The notes beneath the pieces were generated by a model. It ran no database searches. It saw nothing but the letters and a program-made list of their open reading frames with translations, and was not told the DNA's origin. A stretch of 57,755 nt of DNA from PSRI01 sp041484195 (lineage in GTDB: Bacteria; Bacteroidota; Bacteroidia; Chitinophagales; Chitinophagaceae), in assembly GCA_041484195.1 (NCBI GenBank), contig JBGPHC010000027.1, positions 1 to 57,755 on the forward strand, in the 5' to 3' direction. The translations under genes were made by a program, and so were the position numbers. Below are positions 9,177 through 18,508 of the stretch, in pieces. The stretch's first letter is position 1, and every line of letters starts with the position of its first letter.

Positions 9177-10691
9177 ATGCATTCATATTACCATATAAAT
9201 GAAATAAAAAGAAATAAATATAATTTTTCAGGTTCCCTGCTAAGCATTTGCGGCCTTTTTTCGGTCATCTTGCTTTTCAGTTGCAGGAAAACGGAGAATT
9301 TCACGCCCTATGATGAGAATGCACCTCTCTCAGTCACCGCGTCTGAAACCAATCTTCAATTGAATGAGGCGAACAGGAACAACACCGCGCTTACATTCAA
9401 CTGGACTACGGGATCGAACCATGAAACAGGGCAATCCATCACTTATGTTTTGGAGCTTGATAAGAAAGGGAACAATTTTTCTTCGGCCATACAAAATAAC
9501 CTGGGCAAGGGAATTTTTTTGGTCAATTATTCAACAGGCAGTCTCAATACGCTGCTTTCAACTAACTGGTCCGCAACGCCGGCTGCCCCGTTCACGCTGG
9601 AGGCAAGAGTAATCACAACCATTGGCGACGGCACCCAAAAGGGCGATACCTCCGCTCCCATTGACATCACCATTACTCCCTACAAACCCGTATCACCTAC
9701 CCTGTATATAATAGGCGATGCCACGGCCAATGGATGGGATTCTACAGCTCCCGATTCACTATTGCCTGATCCGCTCGTACCAGGCTTATTCCATTATGTA
9801 GGAACACTCACTACAGGCGGGTTCAAGTTCATCACCACAAGGGGATCCACTCTTCCATCCTACAATAAGGGGTCCGACAGCGCACATCTGTTCTATCGCA
9901 GCTCGGACAATAGCCCGGATGACAGATTCAGCATTAGCAGTTCCAATGTTTACTCAATAGATGTGAACATTATATCGCTCACTATCAGTATTGCCAAAAC
10001 ATCCGCACCATTATTCAGCCAGCTCTGGATTGTTGGAGATGCCACCCCGAATGGTTGGAACATTGACAATCCCAATCAAATGAAATTGGATGTTTTCAAC
10101 CCTTATGTATTTCATTACAATGAAGTGCTGAATGCGGGTGAATTCAAGATGCCTACTTCAACGGGTAATTGGGGAGGGGATTTTTACAGGCCTCTCACAA
10201 ATCATCCCCTCATCACCGATACCACGGCCGCGCTGACTTTGGGCAATACCAACCCGCCCGACAATAAATGGAATATCACTGTTGCCGGAGCTTACAAGAT
10301 TTCCCTGAACATCTTATACAATTCCATTCATATTTCGCCCTTCACGCCATACAGTTCACTATGGATTGTAGGTGATGCAACTCCTAACGGATGGAATATA
10401 GACAGTCCGACTCCGCTCACACCCACGGCAGGTGATCCTTACACTTTCACCTATAGCGGTCCGTTAGCTGTTGGAGAATTTAAAATTCCTGTGAAAACCG
10501 GCGACTGGGGCTGCGACTTTTTCAGGCCGGCTAAAAATCATCCTGATATAAGTGAAACGGGCGCCCCATTTGTTGCACACGCATCCGGCGATGCCGACAA
10601 TAACGATTATAAATGGTATATTTCTGAGGCAGGTAACTATCAAATTACCTTCAACCAGTTATATGAAACGATCTCCATTTTAAAACAGTAA
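9177..10691 (+). CDS. SusE/SusF-like surface glycan-binding lipoprotein
   Basis: This 504-residue lipoprotein has its lipobox at LLFSC (Cys36). The leader is long, so a later start is possible, but no internal Met precedes the hydrophobic core. A SusE-type immunoglobulin-like N-domain (about 40-165) includes LTFNWTTGSN and ITYVLELDKKGNNF. Three tandem starch-binding-type modules follow, opening with LYIIGDATANGWD, LWIVGDATPNGWNID and LWIVGDATPNGWNID. The second and third also share a later block (GEFK.P..TG.WG.DF.RP..NHP). In the Bacteroides starch system SusE and SusF carry comparable modules that hold glycan on the cell surface. Here the likely ligand is dextran because of the GH66 gene 30 nt downstream (inference). 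Confidence 0.88.
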   Translation: MHSYYHINEIKRNKYNFSGSLLSICGLFSVILLFSCRKTENFTPYDENAPLSVTASETNLQLNEANRNNTALTFNWTTGSNHETGQSITYVLELDKKGNNFSSAIQNNLGKGIFLVNYSTGSLNTLLSTNWSATPAAPFTLEARVITTIGDGTQKGDTSAPIDITITPYKPVSPTLYIIGDATANGWDSTAPDSLLPDPLVPGLFHYVGTLTTGGFKFITTRGSTLPSYNKGSDSAHLFYRSSDNSPDDRFSISSSNVYSIDVNIISLTISIAKTSAPLFSQLWIVGDATPNGWNIDNPNQMKLDVFNPYVFHYNEVLNAGEFKMPTSTGNWGGDFYRPLTNHPLITDTTAALTLGNTNPPDNKWNITVAGAYKISLNILYNSIHISPFTPYSSLWIVGDATPNGWNIDSPTPLTPTAGDPYTFTYSGPLAVGEFKIPVKTGDWGCDFFRPAKNHPDISETGAPFVAHASGDADNNDYKWYISEAGNYQITFNQLYETISILKQ

Positions 10692-10721
10692 TAAGAGGAG
10701 CTCGCAGGTAAACAAACGAAG

Positions 10722-12473
10722 ATGATCAGGATTGTCATTTATTTCATCGCCGGATTTTCTTTTTTTTCATGCAAAAAGAATATCACGCAAAGGAACACTA
10801 CAACTGTTTCATCGGCAGATACCGCCGTTTACATAACAACCGACAAGGCTGTTTATTTGCCGGGCGAATCTGTGATGTTTTCAATAGACAGGGATCTGCC
10901 AAATTCCGCCAGAATCAGGTACAGGCAATTGAGCACAGTGATTGCTGAAACCAATTTTGAGGGAAAGCAATGGAAATGGATTCCTCCAGGCACTGATTTT
11001 ACCGGCTATATGGTTGATGTTTACAATATTGAAAAAGGAGCAGAAAAGATCTATGGAAGCATTGCCGTTGACGTTTCATCTGACTGGTCGAGGTTCATCC
11101 GCTACGGTTTTTTGTCGGCGTTCGGGCCTTTGTCAAATGCCCATATGGATTCTGTTATGGACATGCTTAACAGGCTTCACATTAACGGCCTGCAGTTTTA
11201 CGACTGGAGCTATGAGCACCATCAACCACTAGCAGGAACCATATCCAATCCGGCCTCAAGCTGGAAAGACATCGCCAGCAGGGAAAATTACAAATCAACG
11301 GTGGATCATTATATTTCTGTTGCCCATCAGCATAATATGAAAGCCATGTCGTATAATCTATGCTACGGGGCGCTGAATGACGCGGCACAAGACGGGGTAT
11401 TGGATCAATGGTATATGTACACCGATCAGAACCATCAAAAAAAGACTGTGCTGAACCTGTCTGCACCTTTCAAGAGTAATATCTTCCTGATGGATCCTTC
11501 CAATGCCAATTGGCAAAAATACATTGCGGCCAGAACCCTTGATATGTACAGTGTATTTGCTTTTGACGGTTACCATGTGGACCAGGTAGGAGATCTGGGA
11601 GCGATGTATGACTATGAAGGGAATCCCATAAATGTTCCTGTGGCCTTCAAATCTTTTCTTACTGCCATGAAGAACGATGCGCCTGAAAAACGCCTGGCGA
11701 TGAACGCGGTGAACCAATTTGGTCAGGAAAATAATATCGCGGTGTCGCCGGTTGATTTTTTATATACAGAAGTATGGGCACCCAACGAAAGTTACAGCGA
11801 CCTGGCCCGCATCATCGCCAATAATTCCTCCTGGTGCAATAACACCAGGAAAACGGTTCTTACCGCCTACATGGATTATGACCTGGCAAACAGCAAGGGG
11901 TATTTCAATACACCCGGTGTATTATTAACAGACGCAGTCATCTTTTCATTTGGAGGCGCGCATCTTGAAATGGGCGATCATATGCTTTGCAAAGAATATT
12001 TTCCCAACAGCAATCTTCAAATGAAGCCCGAGCTCCAGGCAGCCATTGTTCACTATTATGATTTTCTGACAGGTTATCAGAATCTGTTGCGGGATGGCGG
12101 TACATTCAATAACCCAGATATGAGCTCAGCCGACGGGAAGATATTGCTGAACAACTGGCCTCCTCAAAATGGCCATGTATCCCTGATAGCAAAAGATATG
12201 GGCAATCGGCAGGTCATTCACCTCATCAATTTTGCAAATGCTTCAACATTTGACTGGAGGGATACAAATGGCAGCCAAACGGCGCCAAAAACCTTTCTAA
12301 ACATTTCTTTCACTCTCAAAACGGCGAAACCCATTACAAAATTATGGATGGCATCTCCGGATATTAATGGCGGTGCCCTGCAAATAATACCTTTCACCGC
12401 ATCGGGCGACCTCGTTTCATTTACCTTGCCATCCCTGCAATATTGGGATATGATCGTTGCCGAATATGATTAA
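10722..12473 (+). CDS. GH66-family endo-dextranase-like lipoprotein
   Basis: This 583-residue protein starts with a lipoprotein signal (SFFSC, Cys17) and is probably anchored at the outer surface. After an N-terminal beta-domain (about 35-120) comes a (beta/alpha)8 barrel that resembles family GH66 (YGFLSAFGPLSN, LHINGLQFYDWSYEHHQPL). Asp287 in FDGYHVDQVG is the likely nucleophile and Glu350 in LYTEVWAPNE the acid/base. Their spacing of 63 residues is close to that of characterised GH66 dextranases. A C-terminal beta-sandwich follows. I see no large CBM35-type insertion like that in cyclic isomaltooligosaccharide synthases, so hydrolysis of internal alpha-1,6-glucosidic bonds is favoured. It sits in the susC operon and feeds the glycan-binding lipoproteins. 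Family assignment is from pattern memory, not a search. Confidence 0.85.
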   Translation: MIRIVIYFIAGFSFFSCKKNITQRNTTTVSSADTAVYITTDKAVYLPGESVMFSIDRDLPNSARIRYRQLSTVIAETNFEGKQWKWIPPGTDFTGYMVDVYNIEKGAEKIYGSIAVDVSSDWSRFIRYGFLSAFGPLSNAHMDSVMDMLNRLHINGLQFYDWSYEHHQPLAGTISNPASSWKDIASRENYKSTVDHYISVAHQHNMKAMSYNLCYGALNDAAQDGVLDQWYMYTDQNHQKKTVLNLSAPFKSNIFLMDPSNANWQKYIAARTLDMYSVFAFDGYHVDQVGDLGAMYDYEGNPINVPVAFKSFLTAMKNDAPEKRLAMNAVNQFGQENNIAVSPVDFLYTEVWAPNESYSDLARIIANNSSWCNNTRKTVLTAYMDYDLANSKGYFNTPGVLLTDAVIFSFGGAHLEMGDHMLCKEYFPNSNLQMKPELQAAIVHYYDFLTGYQNLLRDGGTFNNPDMSSADGKILLNNWPPQNGHVSLIAKDMGNRQVIHLINFANASTFDWRDTNGSQTAPKTFLNISFTLKTAKPITKLWMASPDINGGALQIIPFTASGDLVSFTLPSLQYWDMIVAEYD

Positions 12474-12489
12474 TCATTCAAAAAATAAT

Positions 12490-15189
12490 ATGAAATCCGT
12501 ACTGCGGGCCTTAGGGCTTGCAATATTATTCTCACCGGTATTTTCATTTGGCCAAAAAAGCTCAGATGCGATACTAAGGACCAAAGAATACATCCTGTAC
12601 CCTGACCGTATTGTTCAGCAAAATAAATACAGCGCAAGGGCCTTGTCACCAACAGAATTATCATCCGATTATAAATCGCCCGCCAATCAATTCAAAAGCG
12701 CTCACATCAATTTCAAATTCAGTATCAACGGAAAGGATAATGAAATGGCCTCGGGAACGGACCACCATTTCTATTGTGAATCTAAAAACGGAGCATGCGA
12801 GACTCCCATTATAAAATTTGGTGAGCAGTTGAAAGAAAATCCCGATAAGAATGGCAACAAGTATTTGCCTTCCAACACCAGGTTTAAGCTAAGGGTTGAT
12901 CTAAGCGCTGTGTTCAGTGCCTTTGCAAAACAAGGTTATTATACAAACTTTAAAGGCGATAAAATTTATAGGGAAGATTTTAAAGGCGTTTATGTGGCCG
13001 GCAATACGCCACCCCTGATATGGGACTTTGACAACCTGGTGAATCATCCTCAACTTCAATTAAAGGATGAAGACAATGACCACGTTTATGAAAGAACACT
13101 GATATTAAATGCGCCTGAAGGCGAGAGAACCACCGAGACCCACTGGAAATTATCAAAAGACATTTCTGACCTGCCTCAATACTATTCTACTTATCCAATC
13201 TCCGACGCCTTGTACAATATGGCGCTGGAGGAAATGTCAAAAGCGATTGAGCCAGACAGCACCTTTAGAACCGGTAAAGAATGGGCGGGTGTATGGACTA
13301 GAGATATAAGTTACAGCATCATTCTTTCCATGGCTTATCTACAACCACAGGTTGCCATGAAGAGCCTCATGCGCAAAGTGAATAAAAAAGGAAGGATTAT
13401 CCAGGATACGGGAACGGGTGGCGCCTATCCCTGCTCCACAGACAGGATCATCTGGGCCGTAGCGGCCTGGGAGGTTTACCTGGCCACGGGTAATGAGTAT
13501 TGGCTTAAACAGATTTATGAAATTATCAGGAATTCCATTGACGACGATTTGCAGGTAGTGTATGATAGTGAGACCGGACTGGTGAAAGGAGAATCTTCAT
13601 TCCTCGACTGGCGTGAAGAAACCTATCCGGGGTGGATGCAGCCTGCCGATATATTTGAAAGCGAATGCCTGGGAACAAATGCGATTCATTTTAAGGGAAA
13701 TCTCGTGCTCGCCCAAATGGCCAGTATGATGGGTGAAAAGGATATTGCAGAAAAACACAAGGCCATAGCAAAAAAAATAAAAGAGGGTATTAATAAATAT
13801 TTGTGGATGCCCAATAAAGGATATTATGCCCAGTATTTATATGGCAGAAATTATAAGGTCGTTTCTCCCCGCGCGGAAGCATTGGGTGAAGCTCTTTGTG
13901 TGCTATGGGATATAGCCGATAGGGAGAAGCAAAAACAGATTGTGGCAAAGACCCCGGTCACTGATTTTGGAATCACATGTATCTTTCCTCAGATTCCCAA
14001 TATTCCACCCTATCACAATAATGCCGTATGGCCATTTGTACAGTCATTCTGGCTCCGGGCCGCAGCAAGAGCCGGTAATGAGTCATCCGTTTTAAAAAGC
14101 ATCGGCGATATTTACCGCCCTGCCGCCATGTTCCTCACAAACAAGGAAAATTTTGTAGCGCAAAATGGAGACTACAATGGAACCCAAATCAATTCCAGCA
14201 ATATGCTCTGGAGCCTTTCGGGTAATATCAGTATTATTCATAAAATCATATTCGGCATCCGGTTCAATCCGGAGGGGCTTTCATTTGAACCCTTTGTTCC
14301 CAAAGCCATGGCAGGCAAAAGAAATTTGAGCAATTTTAAATACAGGAATGCCATTTTCAATATCGTAATGGAAGGATATGGCAATGAAATCGCCAGCTTT
14401 TCATTGGACGGCAGAAAATTAACCCAGGCTTCAATACCCGCTTCACTAAGAGGGATCCATACGATTCGTATAAGACTCGCCAATAATTCAACAGGCAGCG
14501 GGGCCATCAACGAGCAACCTGCTTATTTTAGTCCGGAAACCCCCGCCACTCAACTCAAAGACAATTTAATTAGATGGCTGCCCATAAAAAATGCCATATC
14601 ATACATAGTCTTAAAGAACGGAACAGAAATCGGCAGAACAAAGCAAAATACTTTCACTATTGATCCAACTCTTGTGGCAGAATACCAGGTGATTGCCATT
14701 GATTCTCAAAAAAAATCCTCTTTTGCCAGTGAGCCCTTGCTCTGCGGCGCCGATAATCTAATTTCAAAACTCCAGGCAGAAGCATACTATCCAAAAGCAA
14801 ATTACCCCGGCAAAGGGTTCCTGGGTGACGGATTTGTGGAAACAGACAAATCCGTAAATGAAAAAATTGAAATGCCTTTGGAGATTTCGGATTCAGGAAT
14901 GTATAGCATTGACTTCAGGTATGCCAATGGCAACGGTCCCACGAATACAGATAATAAGTGCGCCCTCAGGTCTTTGAAGATTGACGGCATATATAAAGGC
15001 ACCATCGTGCTTCCCCAAAGAGGTACTAACGAATGGAGCAATTGGGGATTTTCAAATCCCCTGAAAGTCTATCTCAAAAAAGGTAAACATTTAGTTCAGT
15101 TAGTGCTCGAAGATTTTGATGACAATATGAACGGGAAGGTGAATCAGGCTATGCTTGACTATATCCGGATAATACGGATCCGGGAATAG
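12490..15189 (+). CDS. (alpha/alpha)6 six-hairpin glycosidase with C-terminal carbohydrate-binding module
   Basis: From ATG 12490 this gives 899 residues with a clean signal peptide (MKSVLRALGLAILFSPVFSFGQ). A TTG at 12457 extends the frame but overlaps the GH66 gene and would bury the signal, so I prefer 12490, 16 nt after GH66. A beta-sandwich domain (about 60-210) precedes the catalytic six-hairpin part. That part has the clan-typical EWAGVWTRDISYSI (Asp272, possible catalytic or subsite residue), TGTGGAYPCSTDRIIWA, FLDWREE and WPFVQSFWLRAAARAG. A fibronectin-like stretch (about 680-750) and a CBM6/35-like domain end the protein (LQAEAYY..., YIRIIRI). I cannot place it in a GH family. In this operon an exo-acting alpha-glucosidase or glucodextranase-like role is plausible, but this is inference. 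Confidence 0.8.
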   Translation: MKSVLRALGLAILFSPVFSFGQKSSDAILRTKEYILYPDRIVQQNKYSARALSPTELSSDYKSPANQFKSAHINFKFSINGKDNEMASGTDHHFYCESKNGACETPIIKFGEQLKENPDKNGNKYLPSNTRFKLRVDLSAVFSAFAKQGYYTNFKGDKIYREDFKGVYVAGNTPPLIWDFDNLVNHPQLQLKDEDNDHVYERTLILNAPEGERTTETHWKLSKDISDLPQYYSTYPISDALYNMALEEMSKAIEPDSTFRTGKEWAGVWTRDISYSIILSMAYLQPQVAMKSLMRKVNKKGRIIQDTGTGGAYPCSTDRIIWAVAAWEVYLATGNEYWLKQIYEIIRNSIDDDLQVVYDSETGLVKGESSFLDWREETYPGWMQPADIFESECLGTNAIHFKGNLVLAQMASMMGEKDIAEKHKAIAKKIKEGINKYLWMPNKGYYAQYLYGRNYKVVSPRAEALGEALCVLWDIADREKQKQIVAKTPVTDFGITCIFPQIPNIPPYHNNAVWPFVQSFWLRAAARAGNESSVLKSIGDIYRPAAMFLTNKENFVAQNGDYNGTQINSSNMLWSLSGNISIIHKIIFGIRFNPEGLSFEPFVPKAMAGKRNLSNFKYRNAIFNIVMEGYGNEIASFSLDGRKLTQASIPASLRGIHTIRIRLANNSTGSGAINEQPAYFSPETPATQLKDNLIRWLPIKNAISYIVLKNGTEIGRTKQNTFTIDPTLVAEYQVIAIDSQKKSSFASEPLLCGADNLISKLQAEAYYPKANYPGKGFLGDGFVETDKSVNEKIEMPLEISDSGMYSIDFRYANGNGPTNTDNKCALRSLKIDGIYKGTIVLPQRGTNEWSNWGFSNPLKVYLKKGKHLVQLVLEDFDDNMNGKVNQAMLDYIRIIRIRE

Positions 15190-15525
15190 GCTTTCCCAAA
15201 TCCGGTTGAATTAGTTCAATCCTAAAACCTTGAAAGGGGGTTCAACATGCTATATATTCTCCGCAATAGAATCCTACTAATAGTATCAACTAAACCATTG
15301 TCTGAATTTTGGGGACTATAAGAATCATCGCATAAGCTGACTGGCGTCATATTCTATGCTTGCCCTCAGGCATAGCTTTGAAATTAATTGAAATACCTTT
15401 TCCTTTGGTTATTTCTGCCTTTCAGTCCATCCCATCTTAACTACAGCTTGGCTTTTACTTCGGCATATCCATAAAAATGCAAAACCCTTTGCTCTTTCAT
15501 TTTCCCTTTCAATAAATCAATTGTT
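15190..15525. other. intergenic spacer after the PUL operon
   Basis: This 336-bp non-coding stretch separates the PUL from the delta-60 gene. An imperfect hairpin (GGTTGAA TTAG TTCAATCC, about 15204-15222) lies just after the glycosidase stop but has no T-run, so it is a weak terminator candidate. TAGCTTTG at 15373-15380 matches the -7 consensus TAnnTTTG without a well-placed -33 element. CTATGC/GCATAG form a small inverted repeat overlapping it. Confidence 0.35.
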
Positions 15526-18330
15526 ATGGAAAAAATCTACTTTATTGTCGCTTTTACCTTAATCTTTTCTGGCATAAGCGCTCAACCCGGGAGCCTGGAT
15601 CGCTCATTTTCGCATGATGGCATTGGAAGATATGATTTTCACATCAATGCGCTATCCGAAGAAGGAAAGACAGTTCTTACCTTACCTCATGGAAAGAAAA
15701 TCGTAGTCTTTACTTCAAATGGTTATACCAAATTAATCCGGCTTCAGCGTGACGGGAAAACTGATTTTTCTTTTGGCAAGAAAGGATTTTCAGGGGCGGT
15801 AAACTTCGATGCTGTTAACGCTATATTGGTAAAGAATGATAAAATAGTTGTAGCCGGACTTAGTGATAGTGGAAGTGGTATTGCCCGCTTCGATGCAGAC
15901 GGCCGCCTTGACAGAACATTCCATCACAATGGATTATTGGAAGGAATTGATTTTAGTATTACCGACCTTGCTGACTATCACCAAGGAAAATTTGTTGTAG
16001 CAGGCCAAAAAAATAATGAGCCGGGACTGGTAGTAGCGCGTTATCTCCCCGACGGAACTGCCGATCCTTCGTTTGGTAATGGTGGCCGGACAATATTGGA
16101 TGTGCAGAACCATTCCAGTTATGGCTGGAGGGCATTTATTGCTGTTCAGCCTGATGGAAAAATTATGACGGCAGTTACGATCAATATAGGGTTTTCCAGC
16201 AGCCCATCCGGCTTTGAAATTGTTCGTCTTAATACAAACGGAAGTATTGATGGAGATTTTGGCGATGTCGGAAAATTGATTGCTCCCTTGGAAAACTGTC
16301 AACTAAAAGCCTTATTACTTCAGCCGGATGGAAAAATAATAGCCGGAGGATATTTCTCATATCCCAGTGATCTTGTAATGCTGCGATACAATAATGATGG
16401 CAGCCCCGATAGCAGCTTTGGGGTAAATGGAAGAGCAATCGCTGATTTACAACCTGCATTGGCCGATCTCATTGATATAAATTCAATAGCACTAAAACCC
16501 GATGGAAAGATCCTTGCCGCCGGGTCTTTATATTTTTATATTGATCAGGCAAATAATGGTTATACGCTCGAAGTGATGCAATTCAAAAGCAATGGAAGCC
16601 CGGATAGCAGCTTTCATGGAAATGGTAAACTAAGCTTTGACATCGGTATCGATATTGAAGAGGTAAATTTTGTAACTAGTGAAAAGAACGGTAGTATTAT
16701 TTTATGTGGAAGATCCAATAAGAGGGGACCAAACTTCATCTATAGGGATTGGGATTTCGTTGTATGCAGGTTGTATTCAAATGGCATTCCCGATGAGAAA
16801 TTTGGTGACAAAGGAGTATTGATCGGATATTGTCCATCAAATAGCACTGTTTTTACTAATGCCATTGTTCAGCCAGACGGAAAATTGCTCGTGGCGGGTG
16901 AACTATCTAATGAAATGGATACTTCATTCCTGATGATAAGGATTTTTACAAATGGATCACGTGATTTAACTTTTGGAAGTAAAGGTTTTGTGATCAGCCA
17001 TACATTGTCAGATAGAATTGGCCATCGACCCTATACCCTTGCGCTGGCGACGGATGGAAAAATATTAGTAACGGGTATCGGGCACAGATATCCTGGCAGA
17101 ATATATCGTTACAATGGATTTAATATTATCAGGTATTTGCCTGACGGCAAACTTGATTTTGATTTTGGCTTGGGCGGTTATCAAAACCGGTTAATAGGCT
17201 TGTCCTGGCATATTTTTAATACTTCCATTTTGAACGATGGTAATATGGTTATAGCAGCCTATACTGACACGATATGGGGTAGGGATTTTAGTGTGGTGAA
17301 GGTAGACCCTGGTGGGACCATAAAATCTATCACTCTTCTTGGTAACCTGGACTATATAAATACGATAGCCGTTCAGCCCGATAATAAAATACTGGTGGCC
17401 GGAAAAAGAAATGTCAGTGGCAGCGGAACGGATTTTTCCATTACCAGGCTGAATGCCGATGGTAGTCTTGATCTCAGTTTCGGAATCGGCGGAAAACTCA
17501 TAACCAGCTTCAATGGAAATGATGATGCCATAACCTCTCTATTCATTCAACCCGACGGGAAAATAATAGCAGCCGGATATTCGCGCAATCCTGTCTCCAA
17601 CAAAAGTGACTTTGCGATCATTCGGTACAATGCCAACGGATCACTGGATCCGGGGTTCGACCAGGATGGAAAACAACTGGTTGATTTTTACGGAGGAATG
17701 GCCAGTGTTAATTCAATTACGCTGGAACCTGATGGAAAAATTATCCTCGGAGGTACATCGGGAAATATTACAGGGACCGTTAAAAACCATCACGATTTCA
17801 AATTATCCGCATTTGCAATAGCCCGGCTTCAGGACAATGGTTTTGTCGACAAGTCTTTTGGCAAAAATGGCAGGGTTCTTACCAATACCGGCCCTGGCCC
17901 CGATATCCTGTCAATGGTGCTAATTTCCGGCAACAGGTTATATGCGGCAGGTATCAATACAGACAGGTTCGATTTTGGCTCAAGCCAGGGAATTATTTCA
18001 GTATATCATCTAAGCGGCATAGATATGCGGGAAAGTAATACTGCAGAGGTTGTGAAAGTGACTGGAGAAATAAATAAGCAATTATTTATCCGGGCTTTCC
18101 CTAATCCAAGCACGAATTATTTTATGGTAACCATCAGAAGTTCTTCTTCTCATAGGCTTGTGAGTTTTCGCGTGATAGACGCTGTTGGCAGAATAATGGA
18201 AGAAAGAACAGGAATCAGCGCGGATCAGACTTTTCAGATTGGATCCAGCTATCAGCCGGGCATCTATTTTATTAGAGTCATATATGATGGCCAGCCTGAG
18301 CAACTGAAGCTTGTAAAACTTAGCAATTGA
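15526..18330 (+). CDS. secreted delta-60 repeat protein with type IX sorting domain
   Basis: This 934-residue protein is exported through a signal peptide (about 1-19, ISAQ). The body consists of roughly a dozen tandem units of about 55-60 residues built on 'QPDGKI..AG' and 'R.n.dGslD.sFG..G', the delta-60 or beta-propeller-like repeat family of secreted and surface proteins. The last ~80 residues form a type IX secretion C-terminal domain (AFPNPSTNYFMVTI, VIDAVGRIMEE, YQPGIYFIRVI, LKLVKLSN), so the protein should be moved across the outer membrane by PorSS/T9SS and be released or anchored on the cell surface. No catalytic motif is visible, so the function is unknown; adhesion or structure is a guess. 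It is monocistronic and converges on the LytTR regulator gene. Confidence 0.9.
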   Translation: MEKIYFIVAFTLIFSGISAQPGSLDRSFSHDGIGRYDFHINALSEEGKTVLTLPHGKKIVVFTSNGYTKLIRLQRDGKTDFSFGKKGFSGAVNFDAVNAILVKNDKIVVAGLSDSGSGIARFDADGRLDRTFHHNGLLEGIDFSITDLADYHQGKFVVAGQKNNEPGLVVARYLPDGTADPSFGNGGRTILDVQNHSSYGWRAFIAVQPDGKIMTAVTINIGFSSSPSGFEIVRLNTNGSIDGDFGDVGKLIAPLENCQLKALLLQPDGKIIAGGYFSYPSDLVMLRYNNDGSPDSSFGVNGRAIADLQPALADLIDINSIALKPDGKILAAGSLYFYIDQANNGYTLEVMQFKSNGSPDSSFHGNGKLSFDIGIDIEEVNFVTSEKNGSIILCGRSNKRGPNFIYRDWDFVVCRLYSNGIPDEKFGDKGVLIGYCPSNSTVFTNAIVQPDGKLLVAGELSNEMDTSFLMIRIFTNGSRDLTFGSKGFVISHTLSDRIGHRPYTLALATDGKILVTGIGHRYPGRIYRYNGFNIIRYLPDGKLDFDFGLGGYQNRLIGLSWHIFNTSILNDGNMVIAAYTDTIWGRDFSVVKVDPGGTIKSITLLGNLDYINTIAVQPDNKILVAGKRNVSGSGTDFSITRLNADGSLDLSFGIGGKLITSFNGNDDAITSLFIQPDGKIIAAGYSRNPVSNKSDFAIIRYNANGSLDPGFDQDGKQLVDFYGGMASVNSITLEPDGKIILGGTSGNITGTVKNHHDFKLSAFAIARLQDNGFVDKSFGKNGRVLTNTGPGPDILSMVLISGNRLYAAGINTDRFDFGSSQGIISVYHLSGIDMRESNTAEVVKVTGEINKQLFIRAFPNPSTNYFMVTIRSSSSHRLVSFRVIDAVGRIMEERTGISADQTFQIGSSYQPGIYFIRVIYDGQPEQLKLVKLSN

Positions 18331-18508
18331 TTAAATCGGGGTCGAAACATCCGATCCAAATTCGAGGTATATTCCATTATGTTTCTGATCTGAACATTTA
18401 TCGGATTAACTGATAATTGTCATAACTTGAAAATACCGAATCTGATCCATTCACTTTTACCTTAGTGCTAAAGCGCTGAAACGAACTCTATACTCCGCTC
18501 ATTATTTA

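Noticed and set aside
12457..12489. Upstream TTG/ATG starts for the PUL glycosidase
   Set aside because: They overlap the GH66 gene and put eleven hydrophilic residues in front of a clean signal peptide.
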